Shown piece after piece: positions 9,122-17,609 of a stretch of 64,000 nucleotides of DNA. The first letter of the stretch is position 1. Every line of letters starts with the position of its first letter. Source of the stretch: Sphingomonas adhaesiva (GTDB lineage: Bacteria > Pseudomonadota > Alphaproteobacteria > Sphingomonadales > Sphingomonadaceae); contig NZ_JAQIJT010000002.1 in assembly GCF_036946125.1 (NCBI RefSeq), positions 217,001 to 281,000 on the forward strand, written 5' to 3'. A program made the translations under genes and the position numbers. The notes under the pieces were generated by a model. That model saw only the letters and a list, made by a program, of their open reading frames with translations, was not told the origin of the DNA and ran no database searches.

Positions 9122-11161
9122 ATGCCGATCTCGATGCCCAAGTACCCGCGTAAGTTCCTGATGGTCCTGTCTCTCGCCGGCGCCGCGATCCCCGCCGCGA
9201 TCATCGCCCAGACCGCCACCGACAAACCCGCCTACGGCACCTTCGGCTTCGACGCCGCCGGCATGGATCGCAGCGTGAAGCCGGGCGACGATTTCTATGC
9301 CTATGCCAACGGCGCCTGGGCGAAGAACACCGCCATCCCCGCCGACGAAGCGTCCTATGGCGCGTTCAACACGTTGCAGGACCGATCGCGCGAGCAGACG
9401 CGCGGACTGCTGGAGGCGGCACCCGATACGAAGATCGGACGTGCCTATGCCACCTATCTGGACACCGCCGCGATCGAGCGCGCCGGGCTGGCGCCGATCG
9501 CGCCGTGGCTGGAGAAGGTGAAGGCGCTGCGAGAGGGAGGCGACAGCGCCGGCTATGCCGCGCTGGTGGCGGAGGCGGATCGCAACGGCATCGACGTGCC
9601 GTTCGCGGTCGGGGTCGGACAGGACGACAAGGCGCCCGATACCTATATCGTCAGCCTGCGTCAGGCCGGGCTCGGAATGCCCGACCGCGACTATTACCTC
9701 TCCGCCGATGCGAAGCTCGCGCAGGCGAAGGCGGCGTATCGGGTGCATCTCGCCAAGATCCTGACGCTGGCGGGGGAGGCGGATGCCGAGGCGCGCGCCG
9801 CCGCGATCCTGGCGTTCGAAACCGAGATCGCGAAGGTTCACTGGACCCGCATCGACAGCCGCGACGCCGACAAGCGGTATAACAAGATGACGCTGGCGCA
9901 GCTGACCGCCGCGGCGCCCGGGTTCGATTTCGCCACCTACCTGCGCGCCAATCGCACGCCCGCGGACACGCTGCTCGTCGCGCAGCCGAGCGCCGTCACC
10001 GGCATCGCCGCGCTGATCGCGCGGACGCCGGTCGCGGTCCTGCGCGACCAGTTGCTGGTGCGCAGCCTGGACGGGTTCGCCGCGGTGCTGCCCGCGGCGT
10101 TCGACCGCGAGCGGTTCGCCTTCTTCGACACCGTGCTGAACGGCACGCCGGAGCAGCCGGCCCGGTGGAAGCGCGGCGTCGCCTTCACCTCCGCCGCGCT
10201 GTCGGACGAGGTGGCGAAGGTCTATGTCGCGCGCTACTTCCCGCCCGCGACCAAGGCGGCGGCGGACGAGATGGTGCGCAACATCATCGCCGCGATGAAC
10301 CGTCGCATCGATACGCTGGCGTGGATGGACACGCCGACCAAGGCGAAGGCGCATGCGAAGCTGGCCGCGTTCGTCCCGCGTATCGGCTATCCCGAGCGGT
10401 GGCACGATTATGGCGGTCTGGAGATCCGCACCGGCGACGCCTTCGGCAATGCGCTGCGCGCCAACCAGTGGCGCCACGACGACATGGCGTCGCGGCTGGG
10501 GCAGCCGATCCGTCGCTGGGAATGGGGCATGACCCCCATGACCGTGAACGCGCAGGCGAATTTCGGGCTGGTCGCCATCACCTTCCCCGCGGCGATCCTG
10601 CAACCGCCGTTCTTCGATCCGAACGCGGATGCCGCGGTCAATTACGGGGGGATCGGTGCGGTCATCGGGCATGAGATGAGCCACCATTTCGACGATCAGG
10701 GCGCAAAATACGATGCGCAGGGCCGGCTGGTGCAATGGTGGAGCGACGCCGACGTCGCGCGGTTCAAGGCGCTGAGCCAGAAGCTGGTCGCGCAATACGA
10801 TGCATATGAGCCCCTGCCGGGGATGCACGTGAAGGGCGCGCTGACGCTGGGCGAGAATTCCGCCGATCTGGCCGGGCTGGCGGCGGCGCACGACGCCTAT
10901 ATCGCCTCGCTGAAGGGCGCGAAGCCGCGCGCGATCGATGGTTTCTCCGCGGATCAGCGCTTCTATCTCGGCTGGGCGCAGGTGTGGCGGCGCAATTACC
11001 GCGAGGCGAACCTGCGCCAGCGGTTGCTGACCGACCCGCATGCGCCGTCCGAACAGCGGACGTGGATCGTCCGCAACATGGACGCCTGGTACGATGCCTA
11101 CCGCCCGGTGCCCGCCGACCGCCTGTATCTGGCGCCCGCGGCACGGGTGAAGATCTGGTAG
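9122..11161 (+). CDS. M13 family zinc metallopeptidase (neprilysin/PepO-like), exported
   Basis: A 679-residue gluzincin. An N-terminal signal peptide or anchor (KFLMVLSLAGAAIPAAIIA) is followed by the M13 N-terminal domain (FGFDAAGMDRSVKPGDDFYAYANGAW). The C-terminal catalytic domain has the zinc motif HEMSH (His517, Glu518, His521) and the third ligand region ENSADLAG (Glu578, Asp582). It cleaves short peptides in the periplasm. The stop codon abuts the cckA start with no spacer, so the two genes share a transcript. The gene start follows about 90 bases of non-repeat sequence. Confidence 0.93.
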   Translation: MPISMPKYPRKFLMVLSLAGAAIPAAIIAQTATDKPAYGTFGFDAAGMDRSVKPGDDFYAYANGAWAKNTAIPADEASYGAFNTLQDRSREQTRGLLEAAPDTKIGRAYATYLDTAAIERAGLAPIAPWLEKVKALREGGDSAGYAALVAEADRNGIDVPFAVGVGQDDKAPDTYIVSLRQAGLGMPDRDYYLSADAKLAQAKAAYRVHLAKILTLAGEADAEARAAAILAFETEIAKVHWTRIDSRDADKRYNKMTLAQLTAAAPGFDFATYLRANRTPADTLLVAQPSAVTGIAALIARTPVAVLRDQLLVRSLDGFAAVLPAAFDRERFAFFDTVLNGTPEQPARWKRGVAFTSAALSDEVAKVYVARYFPPATKAAADEMVRNIIAAMNRRIDTLAWMDTPTKAKAHAKLAAFVPRIGYPERWHDYGGLEIRTGDAFGNALRANQWRHDDMASRLGQPIRRWEWGMTPMTVNAQANFGLVAITFPAAILQPPFFDPNADAAVNYGGIGAVIGHEMSHHFDDQGAKYDAQGRLVQWWSDADVARFKALSQKLVAQYDAYEPLPGMHVKGALTLGENSADLAGLAAAHDAYIASLKGAKPRAIDGFSADQRFYLGWAQVWRRNYREANLRQRLLTDPHAPSEQRTWIVRNMDAWYDAYRPVPADRLYLAPAARVKIW

Positions 11162-13567
11162 ATGGCCTATCGCGCGATCGAGGGGGGCGATGCGCTCAGG
11201 AACGGGCGGCGGATCGCGCTGGCCGCGGCCGTGCTGGCCGCGGCGGCGGCGGCCGGGCTGATCCTGTGGCTGGTCGGCGACATCGCGGTGGCGGCCGGGT
11301 TCGCCGCCGCCGCGATCGTGCTGGTGGCGGCGGCGGTCGCGGTCGTGGCGCTGCGCCCGGCGCCCGCGGTCGAGCCGTCGGTCGAGCATGACTGGGCGCT
11401 GATCCGCGATCTGGCGGAGGCGAGCACGGACGGGGTTGCGGTGACCGACCGCGGCGGGCGGCTGGTCTGCGCCAACGACCGCTACGAGCTGCTGTTCGGC
11501 GGCTTCCCCACGCCGCCGTCGGTGCCGCTGGCCGGCGACGGGGCGAGCGACCTGGCGGTGGCGGGCCGCGCGGCCTGGCGCGACGGGCGCGCCACGATCG
11601 CGCTGCGCGGTGCGGCGGGCGCGATCGAGGCGACGATCACCCGGGCGGGGCAGCAGCAGGACATGCTGGTCTGGCGCTTCGCCAGCGTCGGCGTGCCCGG
11701 GGGGCAGCCCGCGGCGCTGGCGGCCTCGCTCGAGGGATCGCTCGGCGCGCAGCTCGGCGGCTCCGGCATCATGGCCGCGCTGGTGACGGCGGAGGGCTAT
11801 GTGCTGGCCGCCAATGCGGTGGCGAAGACGCGCGCGACCGGCAGCAGCGACGGCGTGTTGCAGGGGGAGGATCTCGCCCGCTTCCTGACCGAGGGGCCGG
11901 GCAACACCGTCCGCTTCGTCGCGGAGGGCGAGAATGCGAACCCGCTGCGGCTGCTCCAGATTCCGCTGCGCGACGATGCCGAGGCGCCGATCCTGGTCGT
12001 GATGGTCGATGTCGACAGCTCCATGATGGGGCCGGCCGGCGACATCGAGGGGCTGCTGATGCTGATGCCCTTCGGCGTCGCGCTGGTCGATCGCGAGGGC
12101 CGCTTCGTGCAGATGAACCAGGCGTTCGCGCGCGCCGCGGGCGTCGAGCCGGGGCAGCTTCCGGTCTATCCCGGCGACCTTGTGGTGCGCGAGGACAAGG
12201 GCGTGGTCGCCGATGCGATCCGCCGCTTCGCGGGCGGGGCGGCGCGATCGACCGATCTGGCGGTGCGGCTGAAGGATCATCCCGACGAGCCGGTGGCGCT
12301 GTCGATCGCGGCGGCGCGCGGGATGGGCGAGGCGGCGGTGCTGCTGAGCCTGAAGGACAACAACGAGGAAAACCGCCTGAAGCGGGAGGTGGCGCAGGCG
12401 ACGAAGATGCAGGCGGTCGGCCAGCTGGCGGGCGGCGTCGCGCACGATTTCAACAATATCCTGACCGCGATCATCGGGCATTGCGACCTGATGCTGATGC
12501 GCCATTCGCCCGGCGACAGCGATTACGACGACATCCAGCAGATCCGCGCCAATTCGAACCGCGCGGCCAGCCTGACGCGCCAGCTGCTCGCCTTCAGCCG
12601 CCAGCAGACGCTGCGCCCGCAGGTGCTGCAGCTGCCCGACGTCGTCTCCGAAGTGTCCAACCTGCTCAAGCGGTTGATGGGCGAGACGGTGACGATGGAG
12701 GTGAAGCACGGCCGCGACCTGGGCGCGGTGCGCGCCGATCCGGGGCAGCTGGAGCAGGTGGTCGTCAACCTGGCGGTCAACGCGCGCGACGCGATGCTGA
12801 GCAAAGGGACGGGCGGCAAGCTGACCATCCAGACCCGCTCGGTCCCGATCGCGGAGATCCGCCGGCGCGGCAGCGACATCATGCCGGTCGGCGACTATAC
12901 CGCGCTGGAGATTTCGGACACCGGCACCGGCATCCCCCCCGACCTGCTCAGCAAGATCTTCGAGCCGTTCTTCACGACGAAGGAGGTGGGCAAGGGCACC
13001 GGGCTGGGGCTGTCGACGGTCTACGGCATCGTGAAGCAGTCGGGCGGCTACATCTTCGCCGATTCGAAGCCGGGGCAGGGTGCCACCTTCACCATCTACC
13101 TGCCGGTCCACACCGCCACCCCCGGCGATACCCCGGCCGCGACGAAGCCGGCGGCCCGCGCGAAGGCCGGCGGCGACCTGTGGGGCAGCGGCACGATCCT
13201 GCTGGTCGAGGACGAGGACATGGTCCGCGCGGTCGCGGAACGCGCGCTGGCGCGGCAGGGCTATACCGTGCTGGCGGCGGAGAACGGCGAGGCGGCGATG
13301 GAGCTGCTCGACGGCATCGACCGCCCGACGATCATCATCACCGACGTGATGATGCCGGTGATGGACGGCCCCACGCTCGCGCGCGCGGTGCGGCGCATGT
13401 ATCCCAACATCCCGATCCTGTTCATGTCGGGCTATGCCGAGGAGCAGCTGCGCCGCTCGATCGACCTCGACAATGTCGCCTTCCTGCCCAAGCCGTTCTC
13501 CGTCCAGCAGCTGGCGGAGGCGACGCGCGACGTCCTTTCCACGCAGGGCGGGGTGGCGGGCGCGTAG
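11162..13567 (+). CDS. cckA: Cell-cycle hybrid histidine kinase CckA
   Basis: An 801-residue hybrid kinase. Two membrane helices lie within residues 15-70, then two PAS-like sensor regions, and a HisKA domain with GGVAHDFNNILTAIIGHCDL (His428). The HATPase domain follows (NLAVNARDAM, DTGTGIPPDLL, GTGLGLSTVYGIV), and the C-terminal receiver has Asp728 (TDVMMPVMDG) and LPKPFS. The DFNNIL box and the layout match CckA, which phosphorylates ChpT and through it CtrA/CpdR in alphaproteobacteria. chpT and ctrA are not in the window. The ATG follows the peptidase stop directly. Confidence 0.93.
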   Translation: MAYRAIEGGDALRNGRRIALAAAVLAAAAAAGLILWLVGDIAVAAGFAAAAIVLVAAAVAVVALRPAPAVEPSVEHDWALIRDLAEASTDGVAVTDRGGRLVCANDRYELLFGGFPTPPSVPLAGDGASDLAVAGRAAWRDGRATIALRGAAGAIEATITRAGQQQDMLVWRFASVGVPGGQPAALAASLEGSLGAQLGGSGIMAALVTAEGYVLAANAVAKTRATGSSDGVLQGEDLARFLTEGPGNTVRFVAEGENANPLRLLQIPLRDDAEAPILVVMVDVDSSMMGPAGDIEGLLMLMPFGVALVDREGRFVQMNQAFARAAGVEPGQLPVYPGDLVVREDKGVVADAIRRFAGGAARSTDLAVRLKDHPDEPVALSIAAARGMGEAAVLLSLKDNNEENRLKREVAQATKMQAVGQLAGGVAHDFNNILTAIIGHCDLMLMRHSPGDSDYDDIQQIRANSNRAASLTRQLLAFSRQQTLRPQVLQLPDVVSEVSNLLKRLMGETVTMEVKHGRDLGAVRADPGQLEQVVVNLAVNARDAMLSKGTGGKLTIQTRSVPIAEIRRRGSDIMPVGDYTALEISDTGTGIPPDLLSKIFEPFFTTKEVGKGTGLGLSTVYGIVKQSGGYIFADSKPGQGATFTIYLPVHTATPGDTPAATKPAARAKAGGDLWGSGTILLVEDEDMVRAVAERALARQGYTVLAAENGEAAMELLDGIDRPTIIITDVMMPVMDGPTLARAVRRMYPNIPILFMSGYAEEQLRRSIDLDNVAFLPKPFSVQQLAEATRDVLSTQGGVAGA

Positions 13568-13582
13568 CGCGAGCGGCGCGAG

Positions 13583-13606
13583 GCGGTTGCACCGCCGCGC
13601 AACCGC
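13583..13606 (+). terminator. Hairpin after cckA, possible terminator or attenuator
   Basis: A perfect 8-base inverted repeat (GCGGTTGC, GCAACCGC) with an 8-base loop starts 16 bases after the cckA stop. No T-run follows, so a role as terminator is uncertain. Confidence 0.35.
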
Positions 13607-13627
13607 GCTATGGCAGGGGGCATGACG

Positions 13628-13969
13628 ATGCGCGTATTGCTGGTCGAAGACGAACCCCTCATCGCGATGATGCTGGAGGATTTTCTGGAAGCGCTGGACA
13701 AGGCGCATGCCGGCACCGCGGAGTCGGTGGGGGCGGCGCTGTCGATCGTCGAGAAGGGCGAGTTCGACGCCGCGATCCTGGACGTGAACCTGCGCGGCGG
13801 GGAGAAGAGCTTCGCCATCGCCGATGCGCTGGCGGCGAAGGATATTCCGTTCGTCTTCGCGACCGGCGGCGGCGGCGAGGAGATCGCACCCGAGCACCGC
13901 GACCGCCCGCGGCTGGCCAAGCCGTTCACGATGGACGGCGTGGAGAAGGCGCTGGCCCAGCTGGGCTGA
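13628..13969 (+). CDS. Single-domain response regulator
   Basis: A 113-residue receiver-only protein. It has LLVEDEP (acidic pocket), phospho-acceptor Asp52 (AAILDVNLRGG), the Thr/Ser switch in VFATGGG, and Lys in RLAKPF. There is no output domain. Three in-frame ATGs exist (13610, 13622, 13628); the third has a strong AGGGGG 7 bases upstream and is chosen. It lies downstream of cckA in the same direction, but nothing shows that the two interact. It resembles the receiver next to the HWE kinase at 46.3 kb (DVNL motif). Confidence 0.9.
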   Translation: MRVLLVEDEPLIAMMLEDFLEALDKAHAGTAESVGAALSIVEKGEFDAAILDVNLRGGEKSFAIADALAAKDIPFVFATGGGGEEIAPEHRDRPRLAKPFTMDGVEKALAQLG

Positions 13970-14057
13970 TCCGTCCGACGCATCCGGGGGAGGGGCAGCG
14001 CGGAGGCGCTAATATCCTTGCGCCCACCCGCCCTTCCGCGACATAGGCGTGCGCGCC

Positions 14058-15779
14058 ATGACCAACACCTTCGACAAGTCCCGCCTGCCCAGCCGCCACG
14101 TGTCGGTGGGCCCCGAGCGTGCCCCGCACCGCAGCTATTATTATGCGATGGGGCTGACCGAGGAGGAGATCGCGCGTCCGTTCGTCGCGCTCGCCTCCGC
14201 CGGCAACGACAGCGCGCCGTGCAACACCACGCTGGACGCGCAGGCCGATGCCGCGCGCCGCGGGGTGGAGCAGGGCGGCGGCATGCCGCGCCGCTTCAAC
14301 ACGATCACCGTCACCGACGGCATCGCGATGGGGCACCAGGGGATGAAGTCCTCGCTGGTCAGCCGCGAGGTCATCGCCGATTCGGTCGAGCTGTCGGTGC
14401 GCGGCCATTGCTACGACGCGCTCGTCGGCTTCGCGGGGTGCGACAAGTCGCTGCCCGGCATGATGATGGCGATGCTGCGGCTCAACGTGCCGTCGATCTT
14501 CGTCTATGGCGGCTCGATCCTGCCCGGCCGGTTCCAGGACCGCGACGTCACCGTGGTCGACGTGTTCGAGGTGGTCGGCAAATATGCCGCCGGCGCCTGC
14601 CCGATCGGCGAGGTGCACGCGCTGGAGAAGGTCGCATGCCCCGGCCACGGCGCGTGCGGCGGCCAATATACCGCCAACACCATGGCCTGCGTCGGCGAGG
14701 CGATCGGGCTGTCCCTGCCCAACAGCAACATGGTCCCCGCACCCTATACCAGCCGCGAGCAGATCGCGGTCGCGGCGGGCGCGCAGGTGATGGAGCTGCT
14801 GGCGCGGAACATCCGCCCGCGCGACATCTGCACCCGCGCCGCGTTCGAGAATGCGGCGCGCATCGTCGCCGCCACCGGCGGCTCGACCAACGGCGCGCTC
14901 CATCTGCCCGCGATGGCGCACGAGGCGGGGATCGCGTTCGACCTGTTCGACGTCGCCGAGATCTTCAGGACCACCCCCTATATCGCCGACCTGAAGCCGG
15001 GCGGTAAGTACGTCGCCAAGGACATGTACGAGGCGGGCGGCGTCTACATGCTGATGAAGACGCTGCTGGCGGAGGGCTTGCTCCACGGCGACTGCCTGAC
15101 CGTCACCGGGCGCACGCTGGGCGAGAATATCGACCAGGTGACGTGGAACCCCGACCAGAAGGTGATCTACGACGCGAAGGCGCCGATCACCCCCACCGGC
15201 GGCGTCGTCGGGCTGCGCGGCAGCCTGGCCCCCGATGGCGCGATCGTGAAGGTCGCCGGCATGGCGCGGCTCCAGTTCGAGGGGCCGGCGCGCTGCTTCG
15301 ATTGCGAGGAGGACGCCTTCGCCGCGGTCGAGGCCCGCTCGATCCGCGAGGGCGAGGTGGTCGTGATCCGCTACGAAGGGCCCAAGGGCGGCCCGGGCAT
15401 GCGCGAGATGCTGTCGACCACCGCCGCGCTCTACGGTCTGGGCATGGGGGAGAAGGTCGCGCTGCTGACCGACGGGCGCTTCTCGGGTGCGACGCGCGGC
15501 TTCTGCATCGGCCATGTCGGGCCGGAGGCGGCGGACGGCGGCCCGATCGCGCTGGTCGAGGACGGCGACGCGATCCGCATCGATGCCGAGGCGGGGACGA
15601 TCGACCTGCTGGTCGCCGACGACGTGCTGGCCGAGCGCCGCATCCGCTGGCAGGGGCGCGTCAACGACTATGGCGCGGGCGCGCTGTGGCGTTATGCGCA
15701 AAACGTCGGTCCGGCGTATCAGGGGGCGGTGACCCACCCCGGCGCGGCGGCGGAGCGGCATGTCTACGCGGATATCTGA
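14058..15779 (+). CDS. ilvD: Dihydroxy-acid dehydratase
   Basis: A 573-residue Fe-S enzyme of the IlvD/Edd family that dehydrates 2,3-dihydroxy acids to 2-keto acids in isoleucine and valine synthesis. Cluster and metal motifs are present: DSAPCNTTL, FAGCDKSLPGMMMA and CPGHGACGGQYTANTMA. The catalytic C-terminal region contains DGRFSGATRGFCIGHVGPEA. An in-frame GTG at 14049 is possible, but the ATG at 14058 gives the usual N terminus. Three cysteines suggest a [2Fe-2S] type. An aldonate dehydratase role is less likely. Confidence 0.95.
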   Translation: MTNTFDKSRLPSRHVSVGPERAPHRSYYYAMGLTEEEIARPFVALASAGNDSAPCNTTLDAQADAARRGVEQGGGMPRRFNTITVTDGIAMGHQGMKSSLVSREVIADSVELSVRGHCYDALVGFAGCDKSLPGMMMAMLRLNVPSIFVYGGSILPGRFQDRDVTVVDVFEVVGKYAAGACPIGEVHALEKVACPGHGACGGQYTANTMACVGEAIGLSLPNSNMVPAPYTSREQIAVAAGAQVMELLARNIRPRDICTRAAFENAARIVAATGGSTNGALHLPAMAHEAGIAFDLFDVAEIFRTTPYIADLKPGGKYVAKDMYEAGGVYMLMKTLLAEGLLHGDCLTVTGRTLGENIDQVTWNPDQKVIYDAKAPITPTGGVVGLRGSLAPDGAIVKVAGMARLQFEGPARCFDCEEDAFAAVEARSIREGEVVVIRYEGPKGGPGMREMLSTTAALYGLGMGEKVALLTDGRFSGATRGFCIGHVGPEAADGGPIALVEDGDAIRIDAEAGTIDLLVADDVLAERRIRWQGRVNDYGAGALWRYAQNVGPAYQGAVTHPGAAAERHVYADI

Positions 15780-15795
15780 TCGATCCGCGCCCCAT

Positions 15796-15866
15796 CCGTT
15801 CGGCCTGAGCGAAGTCGAAGGCCACGGGCGGCGTGGCTGTGCTTCTACTGCGCTCAGGCCGAACGG
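15796..15866. repeat. Family C inverted repeat
   Basis: A perfect 16-base inverted repeat: CCGTTCGGCCTGAGCG (15796-15811) and CGCTCAGGCCGAACGG (15851-15866). It sits between ilvD and the lipoprotein gene. The G-run that follows its right arm may serve as the ribosome-binding site of the lipoprotein gene. A second copy is at 61.35 kb. Confidence 0.82.
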
Positions 15867-15879
15867 GGGGTGGGTGGTG

Positions 15880-16242
15880 ATGCTGTTGCCGCTCCTCGCC
15901 GCCTGTCAGGAGCGCACCACCGACACCAAGGTGCTGGCCAGGGTCGAGGCCGCGCAGAACGACGCCGCCGCGGAGGATGGCCGCATCAAGTGCGCGCTCG
16001 CCGGATCGGACGCGTTCCAGCGCATCTGCATGGTCGACCGCGAGACGAGCGAGCGCGGGCTGGTGCTGACCGTCCATCACCCCGACGGCGGCTTCCGCCG
16101 GCTGCTGGTGACGAAGGACGGCCGCGGCGTGACCGCGGCGGACGGCGCGGAGCCGGCCAGCGTGGCGATCGTCGATCCGCATGAAATCGAGGTGGCGTTG
16201 GGCAATGACACCTATCGCCTGCCCGCAACGGTGAAACAGTGA
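15880..16242 (+). CDS. Small putative lipoprotein
   Basis: A 120-residue protein with a very short signal and lipobox (MLLPLLAAC, Cys at about residue 9). The mature part has two further cysteines (IKCALAG, QRICMV) and a compact beta-rich sequence (LVLTVHHPDGGFRRLLVTKDG). The ATG at 15880 follows GGGGGG by 9 bases; GTG codons at 15874 and 15877 are alternatives. The frame continues upstream through the repeat into ilvD, but that part is not plausible protein. Its function is unknown. The end overlaps nnr by 4 bases. Confidence 0.78.
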   Translation: MLLPLLAACQERTTDTKVLARVEAAQNDAAAEDGRIKCALAGSDAFQRICMVDRETSERGLVLTVHHPDGGFRRLLVTKDGRGVTAADGAEPASVAIVDPHEIEVALGNDTYRLPATVKQ

Positions 16243-17609
16243 CCCCGATCGATCGCGCGCCCATCCTGACCGCGGCGGAAATGCGCGCCGCGGAGGCCGC
16301 CGGCGGGGAGGGTGCGGAGGCGCTGATGGCGCGCGCCGGCGTCGCGGTGGCGCATGCGGTCGACCGGCTGGCGGCGAACCATGCGGTGCTGATCCTGTGC
16401 GGTCCGGGCAACAACGGCGGCGACGGCTATGTCGCCGCCGCACGGCTGGCGGCGATGGGGCGGCAGGTGCGCGTCGCCGCGACCGGCGAACCGCGCTCCC
16501 CCGCGGCGATCGCCGCCCGCGCGCGCTGGTCCGGCGCGGTCGAACCGCTGGCGGGCGCGGTGCCCGCGCCGGTGGTAGTCGACGCACTCTACGGCACCGG
16601 GCTGTCGCGCCCGCTCGCGGATGCCGAGGCGGCGGCGCTCGCGCGGCTGACGCAGGCGGCGACGCTGTCGATCGCGGTCGACGTGCCCAGCGGCGTGGCG
16701 AGCGACGACGGGCGTCTGCTCGGCCAGGTTCCGTCGATCGACGTGACGCTGGCGCTGGGCGCGGTGAAGCCGGCGCATCTGCTGCAACCCGCCGCGGCGG
16801 CATGCGGCGCGGTGCGGCTGCTGGATATCGGCGTCGCGACGGCGTCGCAGGCGAGCGTCAACGGACCGATGCGCCTGGCCCCGCCGGGCCCCGACGATCA
16901 CAAGTTCACGCGCGGGATGGTATCGGTCGTGAAGGGGCGCATGGCCGGCGCGTCGCACCTCGCCGCGATCGCGGCGATGCACGGCGGTGCGGGATATGTC
17001 GCGCTGCTCGGCGCCACCATGCCCGGCGCGCCGCATGCGCTGGTGCGCCGCCCGCTCGACGATGCGGCGTTGGGCGACACCCGCATCGGCGCGCTGGTGA
17101 TCGGACCCGGGCTGGGGCGCGACGACGACATGCGCGCGCTGGTTGAGCGCGTGCTCGCGACCGATCGCGCGCTGGTGATCGACGGCGATGCGCTGCATCT
17201 GGTCACGCCAGATCGGCTGAGGCGGCGTGGCGGCACGATGATCCTGACCCCGCACGCGGGCGAGTTCGCCGCGCTGTTCGGCACGCCGGAGGGGCCGAAG
17301 ATCGAGGCGGCGCGCGCCGCCGCCGCACGCAGCGGCGCGACCATCGTCTTCAAGGGCGCGGACACCGTGATCGCCGCGCCCGATGGCCGTGTCGTCGTCT
17401 CGGGCGAGGCGAGCGGATGGCTGTCGACTGCGGGCAGCGGCGACGTGCTCGCGGGCGCGATCGGCGCGATGCTGGCGCGCGGCCTATCGCCGATCGACGC
17501 CGCGGCGATGGGTGTGTGGATGCACGGCGAGGCGGCGCGCCGCCTCGGCGCCGCCTTCGTCGCCGACGACCTCGCACGCGCGCTGTCGGATGCGAGGGCA
17601 GGGCGATGA
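16239..17609 (+). CDS. nnr: Bifunctional NAD(P)H-hydrate epimerase/dehydratase
   Basis: A 456-residue repair enzyme for damaged NAD(P)HX. Residues 1-205 are the YjeF_N epimerase (AEMRAAEAAG, LCGPGNNGGDGYVAA, VVDALYGTGL, AVDVPSG). Residues 210-456 are the ribokinase-like ADP-dependent dehydratase (LVIGPGLGRD, LTPHAGEFAALFG, STAGSGDVLAGAIGAML). The start is a GTG overlapping the lipoprotein stop (GTGA), and the end overlaps the next gene by 4 bases, so these genes form an operon. Confidence 0.95.
   Translation: MTPIDRAPILTAAEMRAAEAAGGEGAEALMARAGVAVAHAVDRLAANHAVLILCGPGNNGGDGYVAAARLAAMGRQVRVAATGEPRSPAAIAARARWSGAVEPLAGAVPAPVVVDALYGTGLSRPLADAEAAALARLTQAATLSIAVDVPSGVASDDGRLLGQVPSIDVTLALGAVKPAHLLQPAAAACGAVRLLDIGVATASQASVNGPMRLAPPGPDDHKFTRGMVSVVKGRMAGASHLAAIAAMHGGAGYVALLGATMPGAPHALVRRPLDDAALGDTRIGALVIGPGLGRDDDMRALVERVLATDRALVIDGDALHLVTPDRLRRRGGTMILTPHAGEFAALFGTPEGPKIEAARAAAARSGATIVFKGADTVIAAPDGRVVVSGEASGWLSTAGSGDVLAGAIGAMLARGLSPIDAAAMGVWMHGEAARRLGAAFVADDLARALSDARAGR

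Noticed and set aside
9059..13897. A 1612-codon open frame on the minus strand opposite the M13 peptidase and cckA
   Set aside because: It runs antisense through two clear genes and a receiver gene, is extremely rich in Arg, Gly, Ala and His, and has no domain pattern. Long antisense frames are expected at this GC content.
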